A stretch of 64,000 bases of DNA. Source: Curvularia sp. ZM96 (Eukaryota > Ascomycota > Dothideomycetes > Pleosporales > Pleosporaceae). Where the stretch lies: contig JAJGBQ010000004.1 of assembly GCA_022457065.1 (NCBI GenBank), positions 3,038,001-3,102,000 on the forward strand. The letters run 5' to 3'. The notes under the pieces are model-generated. The model was not told the origin of the DNA and did not search any database. It saw only the letters and a program-made list of their open reading frames with translations. Within the stretch, counting starts at the first letter, position 1. Each line of letters begins with the position of its first letter. The position numbers were made by a program, and so were the translations under genes. This document shows positions 32,863 through 43,906 of this stretch, in pieces.

Positions 32863-34764
32863 TCATCGTCCTTGAATCATCTCATCCGCGATTTTCTCTG
32901 CTAGAGCGTAGATCAACGCCTGAGGATGACCTGGGGGCAGTAACGCGAGCGAGCTAGCGTCTACAACCCTAAGACCCTGAACTCCAATTACTTTCGCTTG
33001 TTTATCTACTACAGCAGTTGGGTCATCGATACGTCCCATCCGTGCAGTACACGATGCGTGCATAACTGACATTACACTCGTCCGGATATTGCCCAAAATC
33101 TGCTCATCCATCTGCACGTCCAAGCCAGGGAAGTACTCGGCATCACTCGCACGGATGCTTCGGATTACCTCTGTGTTGAAGATCTCGCGTATGCGCTTGT
33201 ATATTGCGACTGCAACCTCGACGTCGGCTGGGTGGGTTAGCCAGTTCGGGTTGAGCAACGGACTGCTTGCAGGAGAAGCATTGGCAAGCGAAATATTGCC
33301 TCGAGACAGCGGAGCAGCTAATGCGGCGATAATAGACGCGTACATCTTTCCGTCTTTTGGCTGGTCGAGCCACGGGATATTGAAGGTGCCAATGTGGCCT
33401 GCCGCTGGGAAATACTCAATATGAGGCCAATCTTCTGGAAAACGAAGCAGCTGTTCCCACGTTGACTGGCTCAGATTGGCGCTATTGGGCATCCGCTCCC
33501 ACGCCAGAAACTCAGCCACGTTTGTCGTTAAGGGCCCAGTTTGTGTCAGCGTGTATTCAGCTATAGCTGCCGCAAGGGCGACAGGGTCTCCGAGTATCCT
33601 GTTCAGAGTATCGAATGTCACTTCGTACGTAGGTCCAAAAAGAGCATGATCAGTCATGTTCTGACCCACACCGGGGCGGTCCGCCAGTACGTCGATACCA
33701 TGCTCAGCAAGATGTTCCGCAGGACCAATACCAGATAACATAAGTAGCTGCGGCGTGTGTACGGCACCGGCCGAAAGGATTACCTCCTTCTTGGCAGAAA
33801 TGGTATATCTCAATAGTCCTAATCCGGCGACTTCAACGCCAGTGGCCGTTTTGTTGTCATCGAAAAGTACCCTATTGACTCGCGACCCAAGATACACAGT
33901 GAGCTTGTCACCCATGTTCGCCTTTCTTGCCGCGTATATGAACTCAGCCGAGCTGGACCGGACCTGGGCGTGGGGGTCCATTGTTGTTTGCGCGTAATGG
34001 TACCCGTTGAGGACACCTTGGTTAAATTTATCCGTCAATTTCATCCCGAGTGTCTCCAGTCCCTTGGCTGCCCATGTCGACCAGACGGGTGTCCAGTTAG
34101 GATATGTCACCTGGATTGGCGAGCTTGGTGACGAACTGAAGTCACTCTCCGCGTAGGCCGTTGTGGCGTTAGCCAGACGTGTCTTTTGATTCGGTGGGGT
34201 GAAAGTAAAGCTCTTCTTGAAATACGGGAGAAACTGGTCGAACGAGTAGCTCTCATCGCCAACAGCCTCTGCCCACGCATCCAGAGCCCCTCGGTTTGGG
34301 CGGTGATGGATCATAAAATTCAGGCCTGAAGAGCCGCCGAGACATTTGCCTTGTGCGTAATGCATTCTACGACCTCCCGCGCCAGCTTGTGGAACGGTTA
34401 CCAAGCCGTAGTCAACAGTTGGAATGCTGTCAGCTGGATTGGACCCAACACCGATGATATCACCGAAGGGCGCAGGACCAACAATGGGCTTGCCTATTTC
34501 GTATGACCCTCCAGCCTCGACGATAGCGACAGTGAAGCCGGCTTGAGCAAGACGGTATGCGATTGTGTTACCGCCTGTACCACCGCCAACTACGACATAA
34601 TCATAAGACTCTTCAGCACCGAGCAGGCCTGTGAGACTCCCTAGTGATGTTTGTATAAGACCGCTCGGGACGCCCCAGATACTATCAATGATGGGGTCTA
34701 ATATTGAATCAAGTAGCGGTAATGCGAGGACTGAGGGAAGAAGAATTAATTTGGAGAAATACAT
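32863..34764 (-). CDS. Secreted GMC oxidoreductase (choline/glucose dehydrogenase-like, AA3)
   Basis: Single exon, 633 residues. I use the ATG at 34764, which opens a signal peptide (MYFSKLILLPSVLALP); a TTG farther upstream extends the frame but is not a credible start. GMC features: ADP-binding GGGTGGNTIAYRLA near residue 60, E in VAIVEAGG, the signature CLGGSSGLNFMIHHRP, the second signature SAGAVHTPQLLMLSGIGP, and the C-terminal active-site pair His in SVMHASCTARMG and His in PPGHPQALIYALAEKIADEM. FAD-dependent oxidation of an alcohol or sugar outside the cell is likely; substrate unknown. The intact catalytic residues and clean frame indicate a working gene. Confidence 0.93.
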   Translation of the reverse strand: MYFSKLILLPSVLALPLLDSILDPIIDSIWGVPSGLIQTSLGSLTGLLGAEESYDYVVVGGGTGGNTIAYRLAQAGFTVAIVEAGGSYEIGKPIVGPAPFGDIIGVGSNPADSIPTVDYGLVTVPQAGAGGRRMHYAQGKCLGGSSGLNFMIHHRPNRGALDAWAEAVGDESYSFDQFLPYFKKSFTFTPPNQKTRLANATTAYAESDFSSSPSSPIQVTYPNWTPVWSTWAAKGLETLGMKLTDKFNQGVLNGYHYAQTTMDPHAQVRSSSAEFIYAARKANMGDKLTVYLGSRVNRVLFDDNKTATGVEVAGLGLLRYTISAKKEVILSAGAVHTPQLLMLSGIGPAEHLAEHGIDVLADRPGVGQNMTDHALFGPTYEVTFDTLNRILGDPVALAAAIAEYTLTQTGPLTTNVAEFLAWERMPNSANLSQSTWEQLLRFPEDWPHIEYFPAAGHIGTFNIPWLDQPKDGKMYASIIAALAAPLSRGNISLANASPASSPLLNPNWLTHPADVEVAVAIYKRIREIFNTEVIRSIRASDAEYFPGLDVQMDEQILGNIRTSVMSVMHASCTARMGRIDDPTAVVDKQAKVIGVQGLRVVDASSLALLPPGHPQALIYALAEKIADEMIQGR

Positions 34765-35504
34765 CCTTGTCAACAAAAAGATAAAGAATCCCCCGCATGA
34801 GTCGATTTCAAGCGAGTTGATCAAAAGTGTAACAGAGACTTCAGACTGGGGTTGATGGGTCTTTCGTAGTAAGACTTAGTTAACGCTAAAGGTGCTACTA
34901 ACTATTTAAGTAATCGCGTCTAAATTTGGGTTTATACGCCACCCCCCTTTCCTTTTTTGTGATGCGATTCGCTCTAGGTTTACTACAGTAGGTGTAGTGC
35001 TCTGACAGAGTTGCGATTGCGGCCCGGATTGCGATCCGGCTTACTGCAACCAAACATGCCTTTAGAGAATACGAGTAACAAGCCCTGTTCTTATGACTTG
35101 GGGCTTGTCCCGAGGTTGAAGAGACTACTTTGAGATACTTTAATCATCTTCCGAATGTGGAAGATACGTGCGTAAGCCCATCTAGCTTTCTTCCCTGATC
35201 CAAGGCCTCCAATGAGACCTGAGTGGATTCGCCCACCCCCACATTATTAAATAGCGATCGCCAGAAACGGTGATTGTGAAAATTACGTAAATTAGCACTG
35301 TAAGTCACAAGGACTAAGAAAGGTGTTTATTATAGATAGTGATTCAGAGAACAGAAATTACTCGCGCTTCCATTCGTGGGTCTTTTGAGGTAGAACCCTT
35401 GAAAATATCTACCAACTTTGTATTCCACCCCTACACGGCCCACTAGCTGGTTTTACCGATCATTGGTTATCGATTTCACTACCCTTTCTATATCATTTCT
35501 AACG
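34765..35504. other. Divergent intergenic region
   Basis: Lies between the GMC gene (minus) and the ADC-like gene (plus) and holds both promoters. No ORF with support and no repeat recognised. Confidence 0.5.
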
Positions 35505-36497
35505 ATGAGGTTTGGTGTTGCGTACTTGCTCTTAAAGCTTGCTGTGCTGTCCACGGCCCAGTGGGACAACAATTCGACGCGTCCAATCGAGCTTGCGCCT
35601 GCACCATGGACATTGAAAGGAACTGTCTATTCTGTCACCTTTATTCCCCCTTCAACCGACCTGCCAACTAAGGCTTTCCCACCACTTGAACGACAGTATG
35701 CGTCAGCCATAGAGGGCGAGTACGTTGGCATACTTGGCCAGATACAGATCATCCGATACACAGAGAGTCCTGTTGGTCCGTATGACGAGCTCCTGATCGT
35801 TCCGGGTTTCTTCAAATACAACTACACAGACCCTAGTGGAGTAACAGAGGAGAAGAAAAATGTCAGAGTTAGTAGAATCTACGTCAGCCAAAAGTACACT
35901 TGTTGGAACGGAAGAACGAGTACGTTTATTCTACAGTTTGATCCAGTCACCTGATCATGGGCGCATATCTTAATAGGGCTTCCCACTAATACACAGATAG
36001 ATTGGAATATCCCCAAGCACCTAGCCAGGTTCGACTGGGTCGAAGGAGAAAACGGTGAAACATCCGTCAAAATTTACCCACATGATACCACGGGTGAACC
36101 CTTCGAATCCAAACCAGCAGAGAAACCCTGGTTTCAGGCCACCTTTAAGCCAATTCTGCCAGCTGTCTTACCATTCACCACTGATTTATACGATCTTTTG
36201 GGCGTTGATACATTGCTAGCCCAGCCGCCTCTGCCCTTCGGCAACAGCACCTATGACGAACTTCCGGGGACCAGCCATTGGGCGGCCACAATGCCAAATC
36301 AGAAAACTAAAAGGGCTTCAATCGGAACCATGGACATGAGTCAAGGGGGTGGTGACGTGGAAGAGGGCCGCAATACGAATGCAGTGGGTGATGAGTACTT
36401 TCCGAATTTCTGGCCAGGTCTTCCGCGCATAAACGTAGTGACTAAGCTAGAGGACGCTACTATTACTTTTAGTACGCCTACAATTTGGACTAACTGA
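35505..36497 (+). CDS. Secreted acetoacetate-decarboxylase-like (ADC beta-barrel) protein, possible frameshift
   Basis: Exon 35505..35919 begins with a signal peptide (MRFGVAYLLLKLAVLSTAQ) and ends GRT; an 82-nt intron (35920-36001) leads to NWNIPKHLARFDWVEG, the conserved ADC-like motif. In that frame the reading closes soon after 36060, while the family-like sequence TSVKIYPHDTTGEP continues one frame over to a normal C terminus at 36497. Either one base has been lost near 36058-36061 (GGTGAACATCC), or a second 62-nt intron (36056-36117, GTGAAC..ACCAG) is used, which gives an in-frame 282-residue protein but removes that conserved-looking block. Late motifs: QPPLPFGNSTYDELPGT and YFPNFWPGLPR. 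Secreted members have no known reaction. Confidence 0.7.
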
Positions 36498-37426
36498 GTA
36501 CGATATATCGTGTCTCTTCTTTCTTCCCAATCACAATAGTTGAAATCAACAATAGTGTATCGGGTTGAACGTGGCCATAACTTACGACTTGTGTAGCGCA
36601 ACAGGCTATCTCTCGAAGCAAACATTGAGCTATGATTTGTTGTGTGCTGCAAGCTAGTATGTGTTCTGAGTCTTTGACTATTGATTTTAATCGATGAAAG
36701 GGTTTGAGAAATGAAGCTACAATCCTAAGGTTCCAAAAATATGTTACGTGTACTTAGATGGCGACATGCGGACTTTTAAATGTCAATGCATATCGGGATG
36801 ATGCCACTATATCTACTGCTCAACTCCTAGCAGCCAGAAAATCTATGACACATTGATAGGGCAACTAGAAGTAATTCCAGTATTTCATCGACAGACCTCG
36901 CTTCGGAGAGAAAACGTATCCACGACGTCCATATGAACCAAAGCAACTCATGACAACAGGCTGGTGGCAACGCCACGCAAGAAGATTGAGGTTTCATTCT
37001 TTAGCTTGAAGATCCTTGAGAAGCTACTATGGCAGGTTTTGTATTTTGTGGTGTAAATGCCGTCCATAGCCAATATAGAGCTGGGCAGCCAAGGCTTTCA
37101 ACAGATTACCGTAGGCGGTGGCCAGCCCTTGCAATAATTGCCATGTTACAAAGCTCCTTTCACTTTTACGTCCGTCAGTTTGACTACGCACTTGTCGTTT
37201 TTATTCACTTTCACTGTAAGCAGTTTCTAGAATGTGTCACTCCCAGAATAAATGCCCTACAACGGTGTTGTGTATGTTTCTACCCACAACACTTCAACCT
37301 GTAGCCTTTCTACTCATCTCTCTCCATTCACATCCATAATTTGCTTTGGTATTAGAGAAAGTCTTTGTCAAGTCTTTGAAAGCACCCTCGTTACAATCGC
37401 CAAAACACACTCCGAACATTACAGGA
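36498..37426. other. Gene-free stretch
   Basis: About 0.9 kb. Small plus-strand frames (for example 37029-37304) have no supporting features. Contains the 5' region of the next gene. Confidence 0.45.
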
Positions 37427-38245
37427 ATGTGCATTGCTTTCTTTGAATCGCATCCCGAAAACAAGCGCGAGCACTACGCACTCCACTACCATTGCGCACA
37501 CGAAGGATGCGATGGACTCTTCGAATCACATCACCGATTTTTGCTTGAGAGCACATACAAGGATTGCAGTCACTGTTTGCAACAGGCTGGGGTTGACGTG
37601 GATCCTGATGTCAATCCTGTCACCTACTATCCTCCTATTGATGATTCTGGGATTGAATTTGTTCTATCTAAAAGCTGGGAGCGGGTTGGAAAGAAAGCAG
37701 GAGAAGATGCAGCAAACAAGGGGTCGGCCATGGAGAAAAACGGTGGTAGAAACGACAAACACAAAGACAACAAGAACAGCGACCACAAAAGCCTCGCTGG
37801 TGTCGATAGCATCATGTACCACTGGCGCAAGGGCGGCGTTGGAGCCCTACTAGAACCCCGAGATCACACTCAGCACTCATCACCGGTCTTGAAACCCCTT
37901 ACGGAGATGAACCCAGAAGACATCTCTCATCCATCTCCGACGTTGCGAGGCCGTCATAACCAACAACAAGATACGCATCAGGGATTTGCAGGACAGATAC
38001 CAAGTGTTCAACCCTCCCCAAACACAGCCATGCACCGTGACCTCGTCAACGAACAACTCGCCAGACTGCCTCACCACATCGCCTATACGCAACAGCAACT
38101 TCAGCCCATGTGCCAGTATCCACAGAAAGACTATGTTGCACTTCAGCGAAAGCCCTATCATTGGGGAGGCCCACAATGCTACCCGAAGCGCACACCGCCG
38201 GACCTGTGGCAGTGGTTCAGGCCTGAGCTCGGCCGTCGCTTTTAG
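37427..38245 (+). CDS. Hypothetical protein with Cys/His cluster
   Basis: Single exon. The frame extends upstream to 37346 but the first ATG is 37427 (MCIAFFESHPENKREH), giving 272 residues. The first ~70 residues hold a Cys/His group (YHCAHEGCDG, CSHCLQQAG) that could bind zinc. The rest is hydrophilic and low complexity with a Gln/Pro-rich C-terminal third and a final DLWQWFRPELGRRF. I recognise no family. Codon use and length argue for a real gene; the 5' end could be spliced differently. Confidence 0.6.
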   Translation: MCIAFFESHPENKREHYALHYHCAHEGCDGLFESHHRFLLESTYKDCSHCLQQAGVDVDPDVNPVTYYPPIDDSGIEFVLSKSWERVGKKAGEDAANKGSAMEKNGGRNDKHKDNKNSDHKSLAGVDSIMYHWRKGGVGALLEPRDHTQHSSPVLKPLTEMNPEDISHPSPTLRGRHNQQQDTHQGFAGQIPSVQPSPNTAMHRDLVNEQLARLPHHIAYTQQQLQPMCQYPQKDYVALQRKPYHWGGPQCYPKRTPPDLWQWFRPELGRRF

Positions 38246-38905
38246 CCTCATATTTTTGGAGATTTACGTGCGACTTGGAGAGGTACCTGGGTCCTAGGCG
38301 AAGAAGGAAGAAAAAGATGCGGGTGCATAGCATCAGGTCACTTTGAGATTGTGAATGGTTTACCTTCGGGGTAGGCGTTGAAGCCTACAGCACAGCCATT
38401 GTTTCCACAACAGGAGATTGAAAATTGAACACCGGTTGGGAGTGAGTAGAGTGCCGCTCAGATGTGCGGATAGAGAACATTTCACTTGCCTACTGGTTGC
38501 GAAACCAGCTTCTGGCTGGTAGGTATGGTCCATGTTTTTCATCTCAATTTCACCCAAGCATTAAATATTTGTTTATTTCAGCTCAAGATCAATTGATTCA
38601 TGATTCCAGATTTTCTATCTCCAAAAGTATACATCAACAAGCGAAGTTCAGCACACGTGCTTTGCCTTGGCTGCGCTAGGGATTGACAGGGGTGATTGGT
38701 GACGTCTTGCAGCTCGGGAAGTCTAGTGAGCAAACACCGAGCTAAACTACACCATCGGTCCACTCTATCCACTCTGTTGCTCACAGAGTGCCCAGGATTT
38801 ATTTGTACCGAGTAATCTGTCTTGACGTTCTCTTTCCGCGTCTGGCTTTGACCGACATCACGACACTCATTCGCCCTCCATCTCGTCTCTACAAACTCCC
38901 ACAAC
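38246..38905. other. Intergenic
   Basis: Promoter region of the RING-CH gene; no gene seen. Confidence 0.5.
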
Positions 38906-40570
38906 ATGGCGTCTCTTCCGCCGCAGCGCCCCGCGTCGCAACATCGACCCTCGCCGCCGGCTGAATCATCCCTCTCGCAACAAGACCGAACAGACCGGAC
39001 TAATAGCCTTTCCGGTCAATCCGTAGACTCACAAACGCTTTTGCTCAACACACCGCCGTCACAGTCAGCCGCTTCCGCATCCCAAGAACAACACGACACG
39101 CCCACCCAATACGCGGCGCCGCAACAGGACGAGGACGACGAGCCCCGCAAGTGCTGGATCTGTTTCAACGACGAGACGGAGGATGACGAGACAACATCGG
39201 AATGGCGCAATCCTTGCGCTTGCTCATTAGTAGCGCACGAGAAGTGCCTGTTGGATTGGATAGCGGATATGGAGGCGCCAAGCGCGCGGCGGCGTGCAGG
39301 TACAACAGCAGGCAAGATTTTGTGTCCGCAATGTAAGAGTGAGATCAAAGTACAACGGCCAAAGAGCTATGTCGTGGATGCGGTAAGGCGTATCGAGCGC
39401 GTGGTCAGCAGCCTGCAGCTCCCTGGATTCGCCCTTTTCACAGGGACAGCACTATACTCGACTTTGACACTATCGGGCACGGCGACAATATATCAAATAT
39501 TCGGTACAGAGGACGCGCTCCAGATTCTCGGTCCGCTGTACGAGACGCCAAATCGAGGGGTCAATTCAGTCATCATGCAATGGCTTGACCATCTGAGACA
39601 TCACTGGAGACTGGACCTCGGGCTGCCGCTGATACCCACCGTACTGGTCGCCAGCAGAACGACCTTTGCTGACTCTTTCCTACCCTTTCTCCCGCTCATC
39701 TTTTTCGTCAGCTCAGGCCAACCGGGGGACGAGATGCTCCAGCTACAGTGGCCTCCAAGCGCGGCTTTCTCCTTTGCGGCACTCCCATATATTCGAGGTT
39801 TTTACAACGCATACTACGAGCGCGTGTGGCTGCCACGGGAGCAGCAGTGGCTTAGGGAGATACAGCCCCGGGCAGGCGAGAACGCCGACGCCGACGTGCA
39901 AAACCAGGACGACCACGACCACGCACATGACCACGAGGGCGACGTAGGCGGAGTGGAGGAAGTAGAGATCGAGCTAGACTTTGACATTTTTGCTGACTGG
40001 AACGACGGAGGCGATGGAGACAACAACGAGGCGCGTCCAGTGGAACAAGCCGATGCAGTGCAACAAGATGGTGACTGGGAGAATGATGCCGAAGCACCAG
40101 CTGACATCAATCTTCACGCAAACCCAGCGCCAGCACCAAATGTACCCATGCAGCCAGCACCACAGCGACCCCGGCGTGTGCGACGCGAACGCGGAGTCAC
40201 TTTTTCCACCACGTCCCTTGCAGACACTATCCTCGGCGCCCTCATCTTCCCCACCATAGCCGCCGCTATAGGCGAGCTCCTACGGCACACTCTTCCCTCA
40301 TCTTGGGTCAACCCGCCATCCGGTGTACCAGCCGTGTCGTGGCTGGGTGGCTGGGTTAAGCACGGTGGCAGAGTAGGAGGAGTGAACAAACCAACTGGCT
40401 TCCTGCAAACGCGATGGGGTCGCAGCATCGTCGGCGGCTGTCTTTTTGTCGGCCTCAAAGACGCAGTCATGCTGTATGTGCGGTGGAAAACTGCGCAGAA
40501 TCATCGCAAGCGCGGAATTGTGGATTACGAGGGGGACAAGAAGAAGAGGGCGGGGCAGAAGGCGAGGTAG
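38906..40570 (+). CDS. Membrane RING-CH E3 ubiquitin ligase, MARCH5-like
   Basis: Single exon, 554 residues. A polar Gln/Ser-rich N terminus leads to a C4HC3 RING-CH domain at about residues 88-150: KCWICFND, NPCACSL, HEKCLLDWI and ILCPQCKSEI. Following it are hydrophobic segments; ALYSTLTLSGTATIYQIFG reads like the first membrane segment of the mitochondrial ligase MARCH5 and its AVTVMQVVG block. A long acidic, His/Asp-rich insert (DDHDHAHDHEGD) separates these from C-terminal segments (TILGALIFPTIAAAIGELL and SIVGGCLFVGLKDAVMLYV). Such ligases ubiquitinate outer-membrane proteins controlling mitochondrial shape. Family membership is firm; the mitochondrial assignment is inference. Confidence 0.88.
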   Translation: MASLPPQRPASQHRPSPPAESSLSQQDRTDRTNSLSGQSVDSQTLLLNTPPSQSAASASQEQHDTPTQYAAPQQDEDDEPRKCWICFNDETEDDETTSEWRNPCACSLVAHEKCLLDWIADMEAPSARRRAGTTAGKILCPQCKSEIKVQRPKSYVVDAVRRIERVVSSLQLPGFALFTGTALYSTLTLSGTATIYQIFGTEDALQILGPLYETPNRGVNSVIMQWLDHLRHHWRLDLGLPLIPTVLVASRTTFADSFLPFLPLIFFVSSGQPGDEMLQLQWPPSAAFSFAALPYIRGFYNAYYERVWLPREQQWLREIQPRAGENADADVQNQDDHDHAHDHEGDVGGVEEVEIELDFDIFADWNDGGDGDNNEARPVEQADAVQQDGDWENDAEAPADINLHANPAPAPNVPMQPAPQRPRRVRRERGVTFSTTSLADTILGALIFPTIAAAIGELLRHTLPSSWVNPPSGVPAVSWLGGWVKHGGRVGGVNKPTGFLQTRWGRSIVGGCLFVGLKDAVMLYVRWKTAQNHRKRGIVDYEGDKKKRAGQKAR

Positions 40571-41365
40571 TGAGGAATCTGTGACGATAGCATGTAATTT
40601 TATCATTCTCTGGTTGTGAGAGAAAAAGGAGATCTTTTGTATAACTTGAGCGCGCATGTCTTTCAAAGCGCCTTGTTGTTCGTGTGTACTTGGTATCGGA
40701 GGTTGGAACTTGGTACATCAGCTTACTGTGTGTATAATGCATGCATGTTGGAATCGCAGTAGCGTCACTCTCCTTTCTCGTAACAACGCATGTACACCAT
40801 GGTCCGCAAAAAAAAGAATTCCGGCTTCGAATGTGCCATTTGTATCACACTTGTTAGGTCGATATAGGTAATATCTCCCCCTGTTCTCTGACATCATCTG
40901 TTCTTGAGTCTGATCATGGCTCTGATCACCTCAAGAAAAAATAAATCGAGGCATTTTGGGTTGGCACGCGGGACTTGTTAGGCTAGACACGTGGGCACGT
41001 TCTAGCCTGGATATGCTGTGTTGTCTAGTCTACATATTCTGTGGTTATGTACGCAAATCACTTTTCCTTTTCTTTCCCGACGTGTGTTTCTTGTTTTACT
41101 TTTACTTAGCTGTCACCGATTGGAGAGAGCTAGATGAACACTGCGTGTTGTTTTCCGATCGATGAGACAATTCCTTCCCCCATTGCACAATTGATTTCTC
41201 TCGATTCTCTGATAATTCACTTTCGACAGACAGACAGACAATTCTCGCAAAAAGCGTAAATTCTACTTTGATGATTGTTGTATTTATCTAAACTCAAATA
41301 TGTGGTATCTATTACAATATGTACAGGTTCAACGAGGGAAAAAACAATAGGGTAGCTACAGCATC
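40571..41365. other. Intergenic, convergent ends
   Basis: T-rich stretches and no supported gene, between two convergent genes. Confidence 0.5.
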
Positions 41366-42559
41366 CTACAGCGCCAGCCCAGCAGCAACGGCACCCAGCA
41401 GCGCCGCCGACATCCACCTGGCGCTCTGGGCCTCAGCCCCGTTGGACTGCGGCAGCGCAGTTCCCGTCGCAGGGGCCGCGCTTCCCTCCGCCTTGGTCGG
41501 CTCATCGCTCTTATTTCCCTCTTTGCTAGCATCAGACGAAGCACTGGGCGTCACCGACGCCGACGCCGACGCAGAAACAGACGTAGACATGGACTTTGTG
41601 GCCGACGGTGTCGCACTCGAGGAAGAAGGCTTCACCGAACTACTCTTCTTGTCGTCGTTTTTATCATCGCCCTTACCATCCACCACAATACTCTCCCACG
41701 TGCCGCTCCTGTCGCCATACGCGTACTGCTTAGCCGGGGCGTAGTTGACCACTTCGACCTTCTCAATCACCATGGTGTACGGTCCCTTGGAGAAATCCGT
41801 TTCGCCGCCCGCCCACTCGATGGTGCCGGGGGAGTTGTCCGGGTCGCCGCCTGCCCAGATGCCGATGCGGACGTTCATGGGTGTTTGCGGGTATCCGTAT
41901 GCCGAGTTGACGTCGGCGTATTTGACTTCGCGGACGACGGCGCTGTCGATGATCCATTGCATGCTTTCCTTGGTCCAGTTGATGGTGTAGTTGTGCAGAC
42001 CGGTTTCGGCGTTGCCGCTGGGGATACCGGCTTTGGCCATGCGGTTGTAGGTGGCAGTGTTGCCTTTGGAGAAGTAGTTGGTTTGCACTTCGGCGGGTTG
42101 GGTGCCTAGCCATTCCCAGTCGATTTCGTCCAGGTCGTCAGATTGCAGGATCGCGGAGGAGACGATGCCCGTACCTGGGGCGATGCGCATGAGAAAGGAG
42201 ACGGAGCCGAAGAAGATGTACCAGTTGGACTGGATAGTGGGGTGGTCGCCCTTCTTGGAGATTGTGAATTCCGCGCCATTCTCGGTGTAGTGGACGCCTG
42301 AGGCAGTCATTTTCCAGTTGTCGTCGTCGGCGCCATCTTTAAAGTTGTGGCTGTAGTAGGAAGTGCTGAGAGCGGGGGCGTCGGGACATGCTGTGGAATG
42401 TTAGCTTGTCTTGTCTAAAGAAGAACAAGAGGGCCGTTGAATGGTCCAACAGCAAAAGAGAGACTCACACTTTTTCATAGGATTGCAATCCGTATGTGTC
42501 TGGCCAAGCACACCATGTGTCAAGGCAGACACAACGAGGAGCGAGGTAGGAAACAGCAT
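41366..42559 (-). CDS. GPI-anchored chitin-glucan transglycosylase (Crh family, GH16)
   Basis: Model 42559..42469 joined to 42390..41366, 371 residues; the donor used (AAAAAGT|GTGAGT) yields NPMKKSCPDAPALSTSYYS, the normal Crh start. Signal peptide MLFPTSLLVVSALTHGVLG. The GH16 catalytic motif is DEIDWEWLG, with both acids. Further family marks: TNYFSKGN, HNYTINWT, MNVRIGIWAGGD. The C-terminal 120 residues are a Ser/Thr-rich stalk followed by a hydrophobic tail (MSAALLGAVAAGLAL), as expected for GPI attachment. Crh enzymes link chitin to beta-1,6 and beta-1,3-glucan in the cell wall. TATATATA at 42733-42740, about 175 bp upstream, may be its TATA box. Confidence 0.93.
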
Positions 42560-43906
42560 TATTATGTAGGTATGGGTATATACAACTCCGAGCAAAAAGG
42601 AAAATAAAAGAAATAGACAAAATAATCAGACCGGGTAATAGGGAAAAAAGCGAGTGGTCTTATGTGTAAAAGGCCAACCAAGTCTCAGAGATATTAAGTG
42701 TCATCCGAGTAAAGCCGCCCGGCTTGGAGTGGTATATATACACACTTGGAAAACCATCGTCCAGCCCCCTCCAAGAAGGGACCAAGACACCTGACGACTC
42801 GGGCCCAAGAAAAAAACAATACGGCTAGTAGGATAAGGGAGAGAGGGCTGGACAAGCAGCCGCCCCCCCCTCAAAACTATTCACAGTCCGTATACCGCCT
42901 TGGTCGGGCTCGGCCTAGCCGGCCTACTAGGCTAGTACGAAGAGATATGCAAAGCTGAGCTGAGGCTAGCTTACCCAGAAGCAGGATAAGGGACCCCTGA
43001 TGCGAGCCTTCGCCGAACACCCCACGTGGACATGTAGGTACAAAGTTCAGTTTGCCTCGTGTGTGTGGCGCGCACAAGATGCATACTTAGTGCAGTGAGC
43101 CAGTGTGTCTGGTTTGGACACGAAGGGGAGATGCTAATGCTACCTAGGCATCATACATGGTCCGTGGTAGGGCCGCGTTGGCTCGTGACGACGACGCTCG
43201 CGCCACTAGCGTCTCTGTGTGCCGTACCGAGTGTGGCTGACGCTTTATCAGGTGGACTATGTTTAGCACCGACAAGACGCCTGCGCGCTTTAGCTAGTAT
43301 GTATTTGCCGTGAGCTTCCATTCCTTCGTATATCTACCGAGCAAAAGGGACCTAAAGAAACACGATGAACATGGGGGGGCAAAGAGCAAGGGGCTAATGA
43401 AACATAAACATGAGTCCTTTTTGCGCGCTTCATGAATCATAAAATGCTCTATCTGCACAACAGAGGAAGAGAAGAACAAAAAAGGAAAAGAATGAACCAA
43501 AGTTGACATAGCCCTCTCCCTCCCTCCCTATCACCCTATGTTTCGCCACAATCGTCCAAACACTACGCTCAAGCTGCGTGTTCCGAAACACATAACCCGT
43601 GTTCATGTTACGGGAAAACCAAAAAAGGACCGCCGTGAGGTACCATTACGGCCGAGGGAAGCATGTCCAGACAACGCCCAACTATTTTGCATGCAAGAAA
43701 AGCCAATGCCATCGGGTTTTGCCAAATGGGCGAGGCTGGATGCCAGCCTGCCACTGTGTCGACCTTTCCATGGCTCGCGCGACTCGACCACGTGCTAATG
43801 GACCAAAAAGCCGCAAAACTCTTCGTCATTGTTCATTAGCCTATCAGCGTCTTCGGGCCTTTACAACCCCTCACGCAGCCTCTCTCGAAGTGCGCACGGC
43901 CGGGGT
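42560..43906. other. Gene-free stretch
   Basis: About 1.35 kb between the Crh gene and the kinase 3' end. Several short overlapping frames but nothing recognisable. Confidence 0.45.
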
